Positions 9,697-19,564 of a DNA stretch of 64,000 nt are shown here, one piece after another (positions within the stretch are counted from its first letter, which is position 1; the number at the start of each line of letters is the position of its first letter). The stretch is taken from the NCBI GenBank assembly GCA_903919615.1, contig CAIXIX010000456.1, positions 1 through 64,000 on the forward strand, written 5' to 3'. Under the pieces are notes generated by a model. The model saw only the letters and a program-made list of their open reading frames with translations. It had not been told where the DNA came from and did not search any database. The translations under genes were made by a program, and so were the position numbers. Origin of the DNA: an uncultured Chthonomonas sp. (lineage in GTDB: Bacteria; Armatimonadota; Chthonomonadetes; Chthonomonadales; Chthonomonadaceae).

Positions 9697-10955
9697 CCCC
9701 AGAAACGGCCAAGATTAAATCCGTGCAGACCAGCAATCAGCCAGCGTTGGAGATTGTGAACGGTTCCGGCTCTTACGCTGTCGAACAGCAGCCAGGTCGA
9801 CCGCTCAATCACGTAATTACTTCCTGTCCTCCGTCCGGCATCCGTCGCTTTTTCGATATCGCGCAGCAGATGGAAAACGTGATCTCGCTTGGCGTTGGTG
9901 AGCCGGATTATGTTACGCCATGGAGAATTCGAGAAGCGGGTATTGCCTCGCTCGAGCGTGGGCAGACCACCTATACGGGCAATTCGGGGCTGCCGCTTCT
10001 GCGTCAGAAGATCTGCTCACACCAGAATGCGCGCTATGGCGTGTCGTATGACCCGGATACCGAGTGCCTGATTACCGTAGGAGTTTCAGAGGCCCTCGAC
10101 CTTGCCCTTAGAGTGGTACTAAACCCGGGCGACGAGGTGCTGGTTCCAGAACCGTGCTACGTATCCTATGCACCCTGCGTTGAGTTTGCGGGGGGAGTCG
10201 TCGTGCCGGTTAAGACGGATGCTGAAGACGGTTTCCGGCTGCATGCATCTCGCATCGCTGCAGCAATAACGCCGCGAACTAAGGCTCTGTTGCTGGGCTC
10301 GCCCGCAAACCCCACAGGATCTGTTCAATCACGTGCAGACCTCAGCGCACTGGTAGATATGGCGATAAAACACGATTTTTATCTGCTTTCGGATGAGATC
10401 TACGACAGGCTCACCTATACTGGCGAGCATGTTTGCCTGGGCTCGCTGCCTGGCGCCCGCAACAGAACCGTAGTAATGAATGGTTTCTCGAAGGCCTACG
10501 CGATGACCGGCTGGCGCGTCGGGTATGTATGCGCTCCTGAACCAATAACGGCTCTGATGACTCGTGTTCACCAGTACACGATGCTCTGCGCCTCTCACAC
10601 GTCTCAGATCGCGGCAATTGCCGCATTAGACAATGCGGAGAGCGACGTGGAAGAGATGGTAGCGGATTACGATCGGCGCAGGCGATTTTTCGTTGCCGGC
10701 CTCAACGCTATTGGCCTCACATGCACCGAGCCGCGAGGCGCATTTTACGCCTTTCCATCGATCAAAAAGAGCGGTTTAAGCGATGCCGATTTTGCGGAAG
10801 GCTTGTTGATGGAAGAGCGAGTGGCTGTGGTTCCCGGATCCGCATTTGGCCCTTCCGGCGCCGGGCATATACGCTGCTCATACGCAACGTCTATGCAGCA
10901 CCTCGAAATCGCGCTTGAACGCATGGAGCGTTTCCTGAAGCGCTGTACGAATTGA
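9693..10955 (+). CDS. Pyridoxal-phosphate aminotransferase class I/II
   Basis: ISLGVGEPDYVTPWRIREA, SPANPTGSV, YLLSDEIYDRLTY, NGFSKAYAMTGWRVGYV. Confidence 0.93.
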   Translation: MTPETAKIKSVQTSNQPALEIVNGSGSYAVEQQPGRPLNHVITSCPPSGIRRFFDIAQQMENVISLGVGEPDYVTPWRIREAGIASLERGQTTYTGNSGLPLLRQKICSHQNARYGVSYDPDTECLITVGVSEALDLALRVVLNPGDEVLVPEPCYVSYAPCVEFAGGVVVPVKTDAEDGFRLHASRIAAAITPRTKALLLGSPANPTGSVQSRADLSALVDMAIKHDFYLLSDEIYDRLTYTGEHVCLGSLPGARNRTVVMNGFSKAYAMTGWRVGYVCAPEPITALMTRVHQYTMLCASHTSQIAAIAALDNAESDVEEMVADYDRRRRFFVAGLNAIGLTCTEPRGAFYAFPSIKKSGLSDADFAEGLLMEERVAVVPGSAFGPSGAGHIRCSYATSMQHLEIALERMERFLKRCTN

Positions 10956-10995
10956 GCCGCGATCGTATCTTTGTGCTGCTGGAGCGAGGCGCCCG

Positions 10996-11655
10996 ATGAT
11001 CATTAATTTCGCAATTTGCCGTCGGGCGCTCCGGGAGAACCTCCCGTCTGCAGCAGTCAGTTGCCTGGTGCTCGCTTGCGTCTCGAGCGGCGCCCATGCG
11101 GATAGAGTAGTGCTCGCTCCCACAGGGAGCACGCTCACAGAGTTGAGTATTAAATCTGAGTTGATGATAAGTTCGACGGCCGGTACAGACCGATCGTGGT
11201 TTACGTATGCTTCGAGTGATGGGATCGAGCTTGAGCTCAATCGGCTCGAATCGCCAGCCGAGCGCAAAAAGCAATGGTCGGCCAATCTCGAATATCCATT
11301 GCCCACGCTGCAAAACCTGCCGGCGATCTCCGTTGGGATTCGAGACATGACCGGTACAGGCGCCGAACATGGGGCTTTTTATCTGGCAGCTTCTCGAAAT
11401 GTACCTTTATCATCGCTGCAGCATCGATTTCTTCGGTCCGCTGAAATCTCACTCGGAGCGGGAACCGGGCCGATTGGCGGGGGATACATAGGATTGAGTT
11501 CCAGACTCAGGACTGGGCTGCAATTAAGTGCAGAGGTGTTTGAGCGCAGGCCAAACTTCTCTGCAGGCTTGCCAGTGATGAAGGGTTTGCAACTCAAAGC
11601 GTATAGCTTAAATGGGCATCTGTTCTACGGAGCATCCTACCATTTTGCAAGGTAG
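10996..11655 (+). CDS. Hypothetical secreted or outer-membrane protein
   Basis: ORF with signal-like N-terminus ending ...SGAHAD and beta-rich C-terminus. Confidence 0.5.
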   Translation: MIINFAICRRALRENLPSAAVSCLVLACVSSGAHADRVVLAPTGSTLTELSIKSELMISSTAGTDRSWFTYASSDGIELELNRLESPAERKKQWSANLEYPLPTLQNLPAISVGIRDMTGTGAEHGAFYLAASRNVPLSSLQHRFLRSAEISLGAGTGPIGGGYIGLSSRLRTGLQLSAEVFERRPNFSAGLPVMKGLQLKAYSLNGHLFYGASYHFAR

Positions 11656-11781
11656 CAACGAAGCGCCAAGGTGAACTTTTAGCGTCGGGAACTTAGATCG
11701 CGATCTGGTATTATGCATGTACTTGTAGCGGCCCTGTAAACCGACAGGCTATTCATTTTTCGGACGAGGCATCAAGAAACA

Positions 11782-13017
11782 ATGACAGATGTGACTGCAG
11801 AAGACAATCGGCGTGTTGCGCTTATCAAGAGCCTGGAAACGAACAACAGGTTTTACGCTCTCGTTGATCCTGATAGCGGCATTAAGAATGCTGACGCAGT
11901 GGATAAGATACCGGAAAACCTGCTTCTCGGAATTGCATACCCATGCCTCGAAGACGGCCTCAACGATTTTGCAGTAATTCGAACAACGTTTGAAACGGTA
12001 GACTTGTTCCCCGAGGATGACCCTATCCGCGACGAGATGATGGACATCGTCAATGAAGCGCGCAGTAAGCTGCTGCTTCGGCTTAATGAGCTGCACGACA
12101 CCATCCACAGCGGTCACGCACACTTTCTTGGCACCGATTATCGAGAGTTCCAGGACTACTCGCTCGCAATGGTGAATCGCGGCTATCCGAGACGAAATCT
12201 GGATAGCATGATGAAGCTCAATGTCTTCAGTTCCGTTGCCGAAGCCGAAGGATATACCGATACGACGAATCTACTCTACTATTTTGAGTACACTTACGTC
12301 GATTTCAAGACCCTCGAAAATCTTCCACCCAGAGAGTTTATTGTTTCCCTTTTTGATGAAGTCATACAGAGCGTCAAAGACAACGGGAACTACGCGTCAA
12401 AGTACCTGTTCGATCGCAATGTGTTTCAAAAGTTCATTGCCGTTATGTTCGTTAACTACGCGACCACGGATCCCATGTTTTACGGCATCAATAAGCGCGA
12501 TTATGGAGTTTCGGCAGACCGAGACATGGATTCCACACCGCTCTATCTGGCGATCCGCAAGGAGCTCGTCGAAATCGAAACGCGTTACGCAGCCGAAGGT
12601 CGTAAGCTTTCCAGACTGGTGCGAACGGATACACGCTTGCAGCCGCTATCCCGAGCAACCGACGCATTGGCCCCAACGCCCGCTCCGCCCGTCCCACCGG
12701 TCCCGCCGGTACCGGCGCCCATCGAAGAGCCTGACTTCTCTATGGCGTTTGAGATACATGCCGAGCCAGATCATGCGGGCAGAGTTAGCTTTGAGCAGGC
12801 TGCGAACATGCTTCCTCAGGAACTCGTTAATACAGAGGTACTGCTCGCACCCATTACTTCGCTATGTTCGGCGGCACATCTGCTAATGCGTAAGGCAGAT
12901 CCAGATACACAGCGGATTGCCAAAGTCGTGCTTGCCGATGCGTCCAAGCTCGTGAGCGAACTCAAGCGCCTTGGAATTATCTCTGACATCGTCAACGATC
13001 CAGGTCAGATCCCGTAA
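11782..13017 (+). CDS. Hypothetical protein with proline-rich linker
   Basis: 411-aa ORF; linker APTPAPPVPPVPPVPAPIEEPD between two predicted domains. Confidence 0.75.
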   Translation: MTDVTAEDNRRVALIKSLETNNRFYALVDPDSGIKNADAVDKIPENLLLGIAYPCLEDGLNDFAVIRTTFETVDLFPEDDPIRDEMMDIVNEARSKLLLRLNELHDTIHSGHAHFLGTDYREFQDYSLAMVNRGYPRRNLDSMMKLNVFSSVAEAEGYTDTTNLLYYFEYTYVDFKTLENLPPREFIVSLFDEVIQSVKDNGNYASKYLFDRNVFQKFIAVMFVNYATTDPMFYGINKRDYGVSADRDMDSTPLYLAIRKELVEIETRYAAEGRKLSRLVRTDTRLQPLSRATDALAPTPAPPVPPVPPVPAPIEEPDFSMAFEIHAEPDHAGRVSFEQAANMLPQELVNTEVLLAPITSLCSAAHLLMRKADPDTQRIAKVVLADASKLVSELKRLGIISDIVNDPGQIP

Positions 13018-13090
13018 ATTGAATGCATAAACCATGCTGGCGCAATGCCTGATTCGCACGGCGAACAGGCGGAGCGCAAGTTTGGTGCGC

Positions 13091-13120
13091 TTGACATTAG
13101 AACGTCTGTACGGCTAGAAT
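13091..13120 (+). promoter_or_regulatory. Candidate sigma70-type promoter upstream of shc
   Basis: TTGACA (13091-13096), 18 bp, TAGAAT (13115-13120). Confidence 0.5.
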
Positions 13121-13156
13121 AGCGGGATTATTCGTGTACAATAGGCTGCCGAGTCG

Positions 13157-15319
13157 TTGCATGGCAGTCGGCGATTTGCCACTCATAGTGTGTGCCTGAC
13201 CGCTGAAACACACGAAGCTAGCTTTTTGAACGGTGAGCACTTGAACACCAGAGCCGAACATCAAAATCACCAGCAGAATCGACCTAAGTCGACTGCTGCT
13301 GCTGTATCAGCCGGCACCAACTCTCGCAGAAAGCGATCTTCCTCCACAGTCTCCCTCGATTCTGTCCGCAACGCCATTCGTGGCGCGCAAGAGTATCTTT
13401 TAAATCAGCAGGAGCCAGAAGGTTACTGGCTCGCTGAGCTTGAAGGCGACACGATTCTTGAGAGTGAATACATTCTTCTTCTTCAGTTTCTTGGTCGCCG
13501 CGAGCCGGTAAAGTTTAGGAAGCTGGCGAATTATATTCGCCGCAAACAGCATCAGGATGGGTATTGGTCTATCTATCCGGGTGGCCCTCCTGATGTTAGC
13601 GCTTCGGTGAAAGCCTACTTTGCCTGTAAGTTAGCCGGCCACAGCAGCAATGAGTCGTTCATGCGACGAGCTCGAAAGGCCATATTAGCAGAAGGCGGCG
13701 TTACACACTGCAATACGTTTACCAAACTTTACCTTTCTATGTTTGGCCAGTACGATTGGCATGGTGTTCCAACTATCCCGCCAGAAGCGGTATTGCTTCC
13801 CAAGTGGTTTTATTTTAATATCTATAATATGTCGTCATGGTCTCGCGCAATTCTCGTTCCGCTGGCTGTTATGAATGCGGCACGGCCAAGGCGACCCATC
13901 CCCAATCACGCACACATTGATGAGCTGTTTGTTGGCGGCAGGGACCGAAAACGACTGCGCCTTGAATGGGATCGTAAGGCCATCACCTGGCGAAATGTCT
14001 TTCTGGTTTTTGACCGCTTACTTAAGATTTACGATCAAAGCCCGGTGAAGCCATTTAGAAAAAGAGCCCTCAATCGCTCACTGGCCTGGCTGTTGGATCG
14101 TGAGGAAAAGAGCGGTGGCCTTGGAGCAATCTTCCCGGCGATGACGCACGCGATAATGGCGTACAAATGCATGGGCCTCCCCGACCATCATCCGGCGATT
14201 ACAAAAGAGCTTGCTGAGCTAGCCGCCTTCGAGATTGAAGAGGGCGATACCATTCGGATGCAGCCGTGCATCAGTCCGGTTTGGGATACGGCGCTGGTTG
14301 TAAACTCGCTCATCGATAGTGGATATCCGGCCGATAGTGACGCCCTGACCAGGGCATGTGAATGGCTGCTGACCAAGCAGACAACGAAAAAGGGTGACTG
14401 GTCTGTAAAGTGCCCCAATGTAGAACCCGGCGGCTGGTACTTCGAAATGGAGAACGAGTACTATCCGGACGTGGACGACACGATCATGGTGCTGATGGGC
14501 CTCTATAAGGTGTACTGCCCGGGAGGAGAACACTGGTCCGAAGCCCCCTTCCACGTCAAGGAAGCGATGCGTAAGGGCCTGGACTGGGTATTCGCGATGC
14601 AAAATCGCGATGGCGGTTGGGCCAGTTTTGACAAAGACAACAACAAAACGCTTTTCCAATTCGTACCCTATGCAGATCACAACGCAATGCTGGATCCGTC
14701 ATCGGCAGACATCACGGCGCGCACCCTCGAAATGTGCTCTTACTACAGCATCGGCAAGAGCGATCCACGCGTTCGGAAAGCAATAGACTATCTGTACCGA
14801 GAACAGGAAGAGGATGGCTCGTGGTTTGGTCGCTGGGGTGTGAACTACCTCTACGGTACCTGGCAGACGCTGCGTGGTCTTGCGCGAATCGGCGAGGACA
14901 TGCAAGCGGAGAGGATGCAGCAGGCGGTTTTGTGGTTCCATTCGGTGCAAAACGAGGATGGCGGATGGGGTGAAACCTGCGCTTCGTACGATCCACAGCA
15001 TCCGAAGGCGAAGGGACCGAGCACGCCATCGCAAACCGCGTGGGCTCTGATGGGCCTGTTAAATGCGGGCGACCTGGATAGCCCTTCGCTACAGCGTGGG
15101 CTTGAGTACCTGATTAACAATCAGGAATCTGAGGGGACCTGGCAAGAGGAGTGGTTCACGGGAACGGGCTTCCCCAGGGTCTTCTACCTGCGCTACCATT
15201 TCTACCGGCACTACTTCCCGCTGTGGGCACTTGCGCAATATCACGAATATACCACGGGCGAAGTGCCGCAAACGGCTGGTCCGCAGCTAACGAACCGGTT
15301 TACCAACCTGGAGGTTTGA
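13157..15319 (+). CDS. shc: Squalene-hopene cyclase
   Basis: DVDDT motif (YYPDVDDTIMVLMGL), multiple QW motifs (QNRDGGWASFD, QNEDGGWGE). True start may be downstream of 13157. Confidence 0.96.
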   Translation: MHGSRRFATHSVCLTAETHEASFLNGEHLNTRAEHQNHQQNRPKSTAAAVSAGTNSRRKRSSSTVSLDSVRNAIRGAQEYLLNQQEPEGYWLAELEGDTILESEYILLLQFLGRREPVKFRKLANYIRRKQHQDGYWSIYPGGPPDVSASVKAYFACKLAGHSSNESFMRRARKAILAEGGVTHCNTFTKLYLSMFGQYDWHGVPTIPPEAVLLPKWFYFNIYNMSSWSRAILVPLAVMNAARPRRPIPNHAHIDELFVGGRDRKRLRLEWDRKAITWRNVFLVFDRLLKIYDQSPVKPFRKRALNRSLAWLLDREEKSGGLGAIFPAMTHAIMAYKCMGLPDHHPAITKELAELAAFEIEEGDTIRMQPCISPVWDTALVVNSLIDSGYPADSDALTRACEWLLTKQTTKKGDWSVKCPNVEPGGWYFEMENEYYPDVDDTIMVLMGLYKVYCPGGEHWSEAPFHVKEAMRKGLDWVFAMQNRDGGWASFDKDNNKTLFQFVPYADHNAMLDPSSADITARTLEMCSYYSIGKSDPRVRKAIDYLYREQEEDGSWFGRWGVNYLYGTWQTLRGLARIGEDMQAERMQQAVLWFHSVQNEDGGWGETCASYDPQHPKAKGPSTPSQTAWALMGLLNAGDLDSPSLQRGLEYLINNQESEGTWQEEWFTGTGFPRVFYLRYHFYRHYFPLWALAQYHEYTTGEVPQTAGPQLTNRFTNLEV

Positions 15320-15483
15320 ACCGGGCTCTCTCGATCATCCAGGATCTTTCTCGTGTATCTGTTAGCCCTTATCGCAAGGGTATAATGTGTGCACCTTAAC
15401 CGCAACTTTACCGCCTTAAGGATCGATGTCGACCGAGCATACCCCGGTTTGCCGCACCTTGGGCCGGAAGGATATAGTACAGA

Positions 15484-16485
15484 ATGCGTTTTCCTATTGG
15501 CTTTATGATGGCGCAAAGCAGGCATCGCTCTCGAATGGAGAAGCGAGGAGAGGGACGATACCCAACCGTCCTTATGCTCGAGCCACTCTATACCTGCAAC
15601 CTGGCGTGCCTTGGATGTTCTGTTGAGCGCCATACAGGCAAACTGAAGGACAGGATGTCGGTTGAGGCCTGTTTCAAAGCGGTTGAAGAGTGTGGCGCGC
15701 CTATCGTTAATATCTGCGGCGGCGAACCCACGCTCTACCCGGAACTTCCAGAGCTGATTGCTGGCCTCATTGAGCGCAACAAATATATCATTGTCTGCAC
15801 AAATGCTCTGAAGCTGGCGGAGAAGGTGTTCGACAAGATTCCTCCGAGCCCTCACCTCTTCCTGATGGTTCACCTTGACGGCATGCGCGAAACGCACGAC
15901 TACGTCTGCAATCGGCAAGGCGTGTTCGACCATGCGATTGAGATGGTGAAGCAGGCGCGTGCTCGCGGCTACTACACCTACCTGAATACAACCGTGTTCA
16001 AAGAGACCTCGGTTGAAGAGGTAGAGCAGCTGTGTAAGATGGTGGATGAGCTTAAGGCGAACGGTATCCTAATCTCTCCAGGTTATGAGTACGAGAGCGT
16101 TGAGCGCGACATCTTCCTTACCAAAGAGCAGATTCACGACAAGTTTAAGGTTATTCGAGATTTCTCCTCTCAGTACAAAGTGAACGCCACTCCGATGTTC
16201 CTTGAGTTCGCAGCAGGTATGCGCGAGCTGCCATGCGCTCCGTGGTCCACGGTCAACTACACACCGACTGGCTGGAAAGCGCCGTGCTACCTCATCGGTG
16301 AAGAGATCATTCCGGATTGGAAGACGTTCTGGGAAAAGACCGATTGGGCCTACTGGGAATCGCGCAAAGACCCGAAGTGCCTCAATTGCAAAATGCACAG
16401 CGGTTTCGAGCACAGCGCGGTTTCTGAGGCGATGAAGACCATGAAGGGCAAAGTGCAGCTCGGCATGTGGTCGGTATCCAAATAG
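15484..16485 (+). CDS. hpnH: Adenosyl-hopene transferase HpnH (radical SAM)
   Basis: CNLACLGC radical SAM motif, NICGGEPTLYPELPELI, location directly after shc. Confidence 0.93.
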   Translation: MRFPIGFMMAQSRHRSRMEKRGEGRYPTVLMLEPLYTCNLACLGCSVERHTGKLKDRMSVEACFKAVEECGAPIVNICGGEPTLYPELPELIAGLIERNKYIIVCTNALKLAEKVFDKIPPSPHLFLMVHLDGMRETHDYVCNRQGVFDHAIEMVKQARARGYYTYLNTTVFKETSVEEVEQLCKMVDELKANGILISPGYEYESVERDIFLTKEQIHDKFKVIRDFSSQYKVNATPMFLEFAAGMRELPCAPWSTVNYTPTGWKAPCYLIGEEIIPDWKTFWEKTDWAYWESRKDPKCLNCKMHSGFEHSAVSEAMKTMKGKVQLGMWSVSK

Positions 16486-16506
16486 TCGGGCGACAGAGAA
16501 CAGACA

Positions 16507-17508
16507 GTGACATCCCTGGTTACGGGCGGCACCGGATTCGTTGGAAGCCATGTCGCAAGACTGCTGGTTGAGCGCGGAGAATCAATAAGAGCGCTCGCAC
16601 GTCCTGAGAGTCGCCTGGATAACCTGAAGGCTCTTGATCCGTCACAAGTTCAGATCGTGTTCGGCGACCTGCGCGATGCAGCTTCCCTGCGTGCCGCAAT
16701 GAGCGGAATCTCAACCCTGTATCATGTGGCAGCAGACTATCGACTCTGGTCGCGAAATCCGGCGGATCTTTACAAATCCAATGTGGATGGCACGCGCCTC
16801 ATTCTTCAGGCCGCAGTCGATAGCGGCGTTTCCCGTGTCGTCTACACAAGCACGGTGGGCGCCCTTGGAATTCCGCACGACGGTTCGCCTGGCGACGAGA
16901 ACACCGCGGTAACCGAGGCCGACATGATCGGTCACTACAAAAGGTCCAAGTTTTTGGCCGAAGATGAGGCGAGGTCCTTTGTTTCAAAAGGGCTGAACGT
17001 TGTCATTGTTAACCCGAGCACTCCCGTTGGTGAATCCGACATCAAGCCCACACCGACAGGCAAGATAATCGTCGATTTCTTGAATGGGCGCCTACCGGCC
17101 TATGTGGATACAGGCCTAAACCTCGTCGATGTGCACGATGTGGCGGCTGGCATCCTGCTTGCAGCGGAACGCGGACGTGTTGGCGAGCGTTATATACTTG
17201 GCAATCAGAATCTCTCCCTGAAAGAGATGCTGGATACATTGTCCAAGATTACCGGGAAGCGTGCTCCTCGCATTCGCATGCCGTATGGCATCGCATGGGC
17301 CGCTGTTGGCATTGAGAATATCCTGATGGACAGGATCTTGCATCGAGAGCCAGAACACCCTTTTGAGGCTGTGAAAATGGCCCGCCACCGAATGTTCTTT
17401 AGTCCGACAAAGGCTATTCGCGAGCTTGGTTTACCTCAATCTAACGTTGAGGGTGCGCTGGCACGCGCGGTTGACTGGTTCAAATCGAACGGATATGTAA
17501 CTCGCTGA
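16507..17508 (+). CDS. hpnA: Hopanoid-associated NAD-dependent epimerase/dehydratase (HpnA-like)
   Basis: VTGGTGFVGSHVARLL Rossmann motif, YTSTVGALGI, in hopanoid cluster. Confidence 0.87.
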   Translation: MTSLVTGGTGFVGSHVARLLVERGESIRALARPESRLDNLKALDPSQVQIVFGDLRDAASLRAAMSGISTLYHVAADYRLWSRNPADLYKSNVDGTRLILQAAVDSGVSRVVYTSTVGALGIPHDGSPGDENTAVTEADMIGHYKRSKFLAEDEARSFVSKGLNVVIVNPSTPVGESDIKPTPTGKIIVDFLNGRLPAYVDTGLNLVDVHDVAAGILLAAERGRVGERYILGNQNLSLKEMLDTLSKITGKRAPRIRMPYGIAWAAVGIENILMDRILHREPEHPFEAVKMARHRMFFSPTKAIRELGLPQSNVEGALARAVDWFKSNGYVTR

Positions 17509-17567
17509 TGCAGAGATCGGTTCACACCGAACCTCTGATCGCGTAGAGATATTTAAGGAGACTGAAA

Positions 17568-18455
17568 TTGGAAGGCAGACCTGAGCGCAAGGTGATAATG
17601 GCCCGTGAAGTGGGGTTCTGCTTTGGTGTTAAGCGCGCTATCAACCTGACGAAGCAGGCGCTTAATGAGCGAGAAGATGTATTTATCCTCGGCGATCTGG
17701 TACACAACAAGCGTGTTACGGATGAGCTTGAGGACAAAGGATTGCGCAAGACCGATGATTATAACGCCGACAGCAAAGGCACCATGATCATCCGTGCTCA
17801 CGGTCTCCCCAAGATCAAAATTCAGGAAGCAAAGCGAATTGGCCTCGAAGTGGTCGATGCAACCTGCCCGATTGTGCTTAGAGCCCAGGAAGCCGCGCAA
17901 ATGCTTGAGCGCGATGGATATCAGGTGGTCATTGTCGGCGATAAGAACCACGCAGAGATCAAGGGAATTCTTGGCGCATTGCAGCAGCCTGCAATCGTAA
18001 TCGACACGATCGAAGAGCTTCACGAGGCGAAGGATAGTTACAGACTGCTTCGCAAAGTTGGAGTTATCTTCCAGACGACGCATGCACTAGAGCTATGCCA
18101 CCAGATTGTGAACGAGATGCTGATGATGTGCAAAGAGATCCGCATCATCAACACCATCTGCCGTCCGGTTCAAAACAGGCAGGACGATGCGGTGGAGCTC
18201 GCATCTCGCGTTGAACTGATGATTGTTGTCGGCAGCCTTACCAGTGCAAACACGATGGAACTCGCTGCACTCTGCCGCCACTACAATCCGAATACCGTCC
18301 ATGTTCAAAACGCGGAGGAGCTTGCTTACGAGAAGTTCAAGGATGTTACAGAGGTCGGTCTTGCCTCCGGACTGTCGACTCCAGAGGACCTGGTAGAAGC
18401 AGTGCGTCTGAAAGTGCTAACATATGATAGTGAACCACAGATGGCGACCGTCTGA
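17568..18455 (+). CDS. ispH: 4-hydroxy-3-methylbut-2-enyl diphosphate reductase
   Basis: GFCFGVKRAINLTKQAL, RAHGLPK, DATCPIV, TICRPVQNRQDDAVELA. TTG start. Confidence 0.93.
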   Translation: MEGRPERKVIMAREVGFCFGVKRAINLTKQALNEREDVFILGDLVHNKRVTDELEDKGLRKTDDYNADSKGTMIIRAHGLPKIKIQEAKRIGLEVVDATCPIVLRAQEAAQMLERDGYQVVIVGDKNHAEIKGILGALQQPAIVIDTIEELHEAKDSYRLLRKVGVIFQTTHALELCHQIVNEMLMMCKEIRIINTICRPVQNRQDDAVELASRVELMIVVGSLTSANTMELAALCRHYNPNTVHVQNAEELAYEKFKDVTEVGLASGLSTPEDLVEAVRLKVLTYDSEPQMATV

Positions 18456-18472
18456 TAGATTGGGGGCGGTGA

Positions 18473-18699
18473 TGGCGCTGCTTGCTGCGCCTTGCACGAT
18501 GATGTGCGATCTTATAAATCTCACGCACGGTAGTGGCGCCGCTTGCTGCGCCTTGCACGATGATGTGCGATCTTATAAATCTCACGCACGGTAGTGGCGC
18601 TGCTTGCTGCGCCTTGCACGATGATGTGCGATCTAATAAATCTCACGCACGGTAGTGGCGCCGCTTGCTGCGCCTTGCACGATGATGTGCGATCTTATA
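18473..18699. repeat. 61-bp tandem repeat array, 3 full units plus a 44-bp partial unit
   Basis: Unit TGGCGCYGCTTGCTGCGCCTTGCACGATGATGTGCGATCTTATAAATCTCACGCACGGTAG starting at 18473, 18534, 18595, 18656; near-identical copies. Confidence 0.95.
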
Positions 18700-18703
18700 T
18701 AAT
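18675..18703 (+). promoter_or_regulatory. Candidate promoter at array end, for hpnG-like gene
   Basis: TTGCAC (18675-18680), 17 bp, TATAAT (18698-18703). Confidence 0.5.
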
Positions 18704-18733
18704 GGGCTAACAGAGAACGCCGGGCAAGGGAAG

Positions 18734-19525
18734 TTGACGCGCCCGACCAGGAGTTCTTCAACGATGACCGCAGCCACCGATTTTCAGGGAGCAGCGCGGG
18801 TTCGCACTCTGCCGCGAACCTGCGTTTTATTTGCTCTTGATCAGGAACGGAAGGCATTCCGGCACAACGCAGGGCCGGATGTGCGCATTGCTACCTCGGG
18901 CGCAGGCGCCACGAACGCAGCCAGGGCGGCTTCGGGCATTATTGCTGCCTATGACGATACGCGGCCAACAATTGTCGTCTGCGGATTTGCTGGATCGCTT
19001 TCCCCGATGTTAAAACCGGGTAACTTGATTGTCGCAACCAGTGTCGTCGATCTCTCTTCCGGGCCTGATAGCCCAGGTCAGGTTCGCACTCCCCACTCTG
19101 CGCTTGTCGATGCCGCATTAAAGGCAAACAACAGCGGAACTGCCGTGCATCGAGGGGCGCTCGTGACGGCTAATCGAGTATTGATTACCGCGCATGAGAA
19201 GCAAGAGTGGCGACGGATGGCTTCTGCGGTTGCGGTAGATATGGAGACGGCGGCGATTGCTGCCGTTGCAGAGAGCGCAGGCTGTCCCTGGGTATCGGTG
19301 CGCGCAATATCCGATGGCGCCCAGACCGATCTACCTCTTGATTTTAACGAACTTGCAGACCCAAATGGAACTGTCAGGCCTGGAAAAGTAGCACTTGCTG
19401 CTCTGCTGCGACCGTGGGCCATACCAGGCTTGATGCGCCTCGGCAAAGAGTCTGCGACCGCAGGCAGGAATCTTGCGTCTTTCCTAGAATTTTTCTTGCG
19501 TAACGTGCCTGAAATCGTGGAATAA
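18734..19525 (+). CDS. Hopanoid-associated phosphorylase (HpnG-like, nucleoside phosphorylase superfamily)
   Basis: VCGFAGSLSPMLKPGNLIVAT, VDMETAAIAAVAESAGCPWVSVRAISDGA. Start may be ATG at 18764. Confidence 0.85.
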   Translation: MTRPTRSSSTMTAATDFQGAARVRTLPRTCVLFALDQERKAFRHNAGPDVRIATSGAGATNAARAASGIIAAYDDTRPTIVVCGFAGSLSPMLKPGNLIVATSVVDLSSGPDSPGQVRTPHSALVDAALKANNSGTAVHRGALVTANRVLITAHEKQEWRRMASAVAVDMETAAIAAVAESAGCPWVSVRAISDGAQTDLPLDFNELADPNGTVRPGKVALAALLRPWAIPGLMRLGKESATAGRNLASFLEFFLRNVPEIVE

Positions 19526-19564
19526 CCTATTCGCGTTTTCGCTATTCGAGTTTTTGGAGATCTC

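Noticed and set aside
18473-18699. 61-bp array as a CRISPR
   Set aside because: Repeats are contiguous with no unique spacers and no cas genes nearby.
18346-18857. Minus-strand ORFs with repeated peptide SHIIVQGAASGATTVREIY
   Set aside because: Translation of the 61-bp tandem array, not a real repeat protein.
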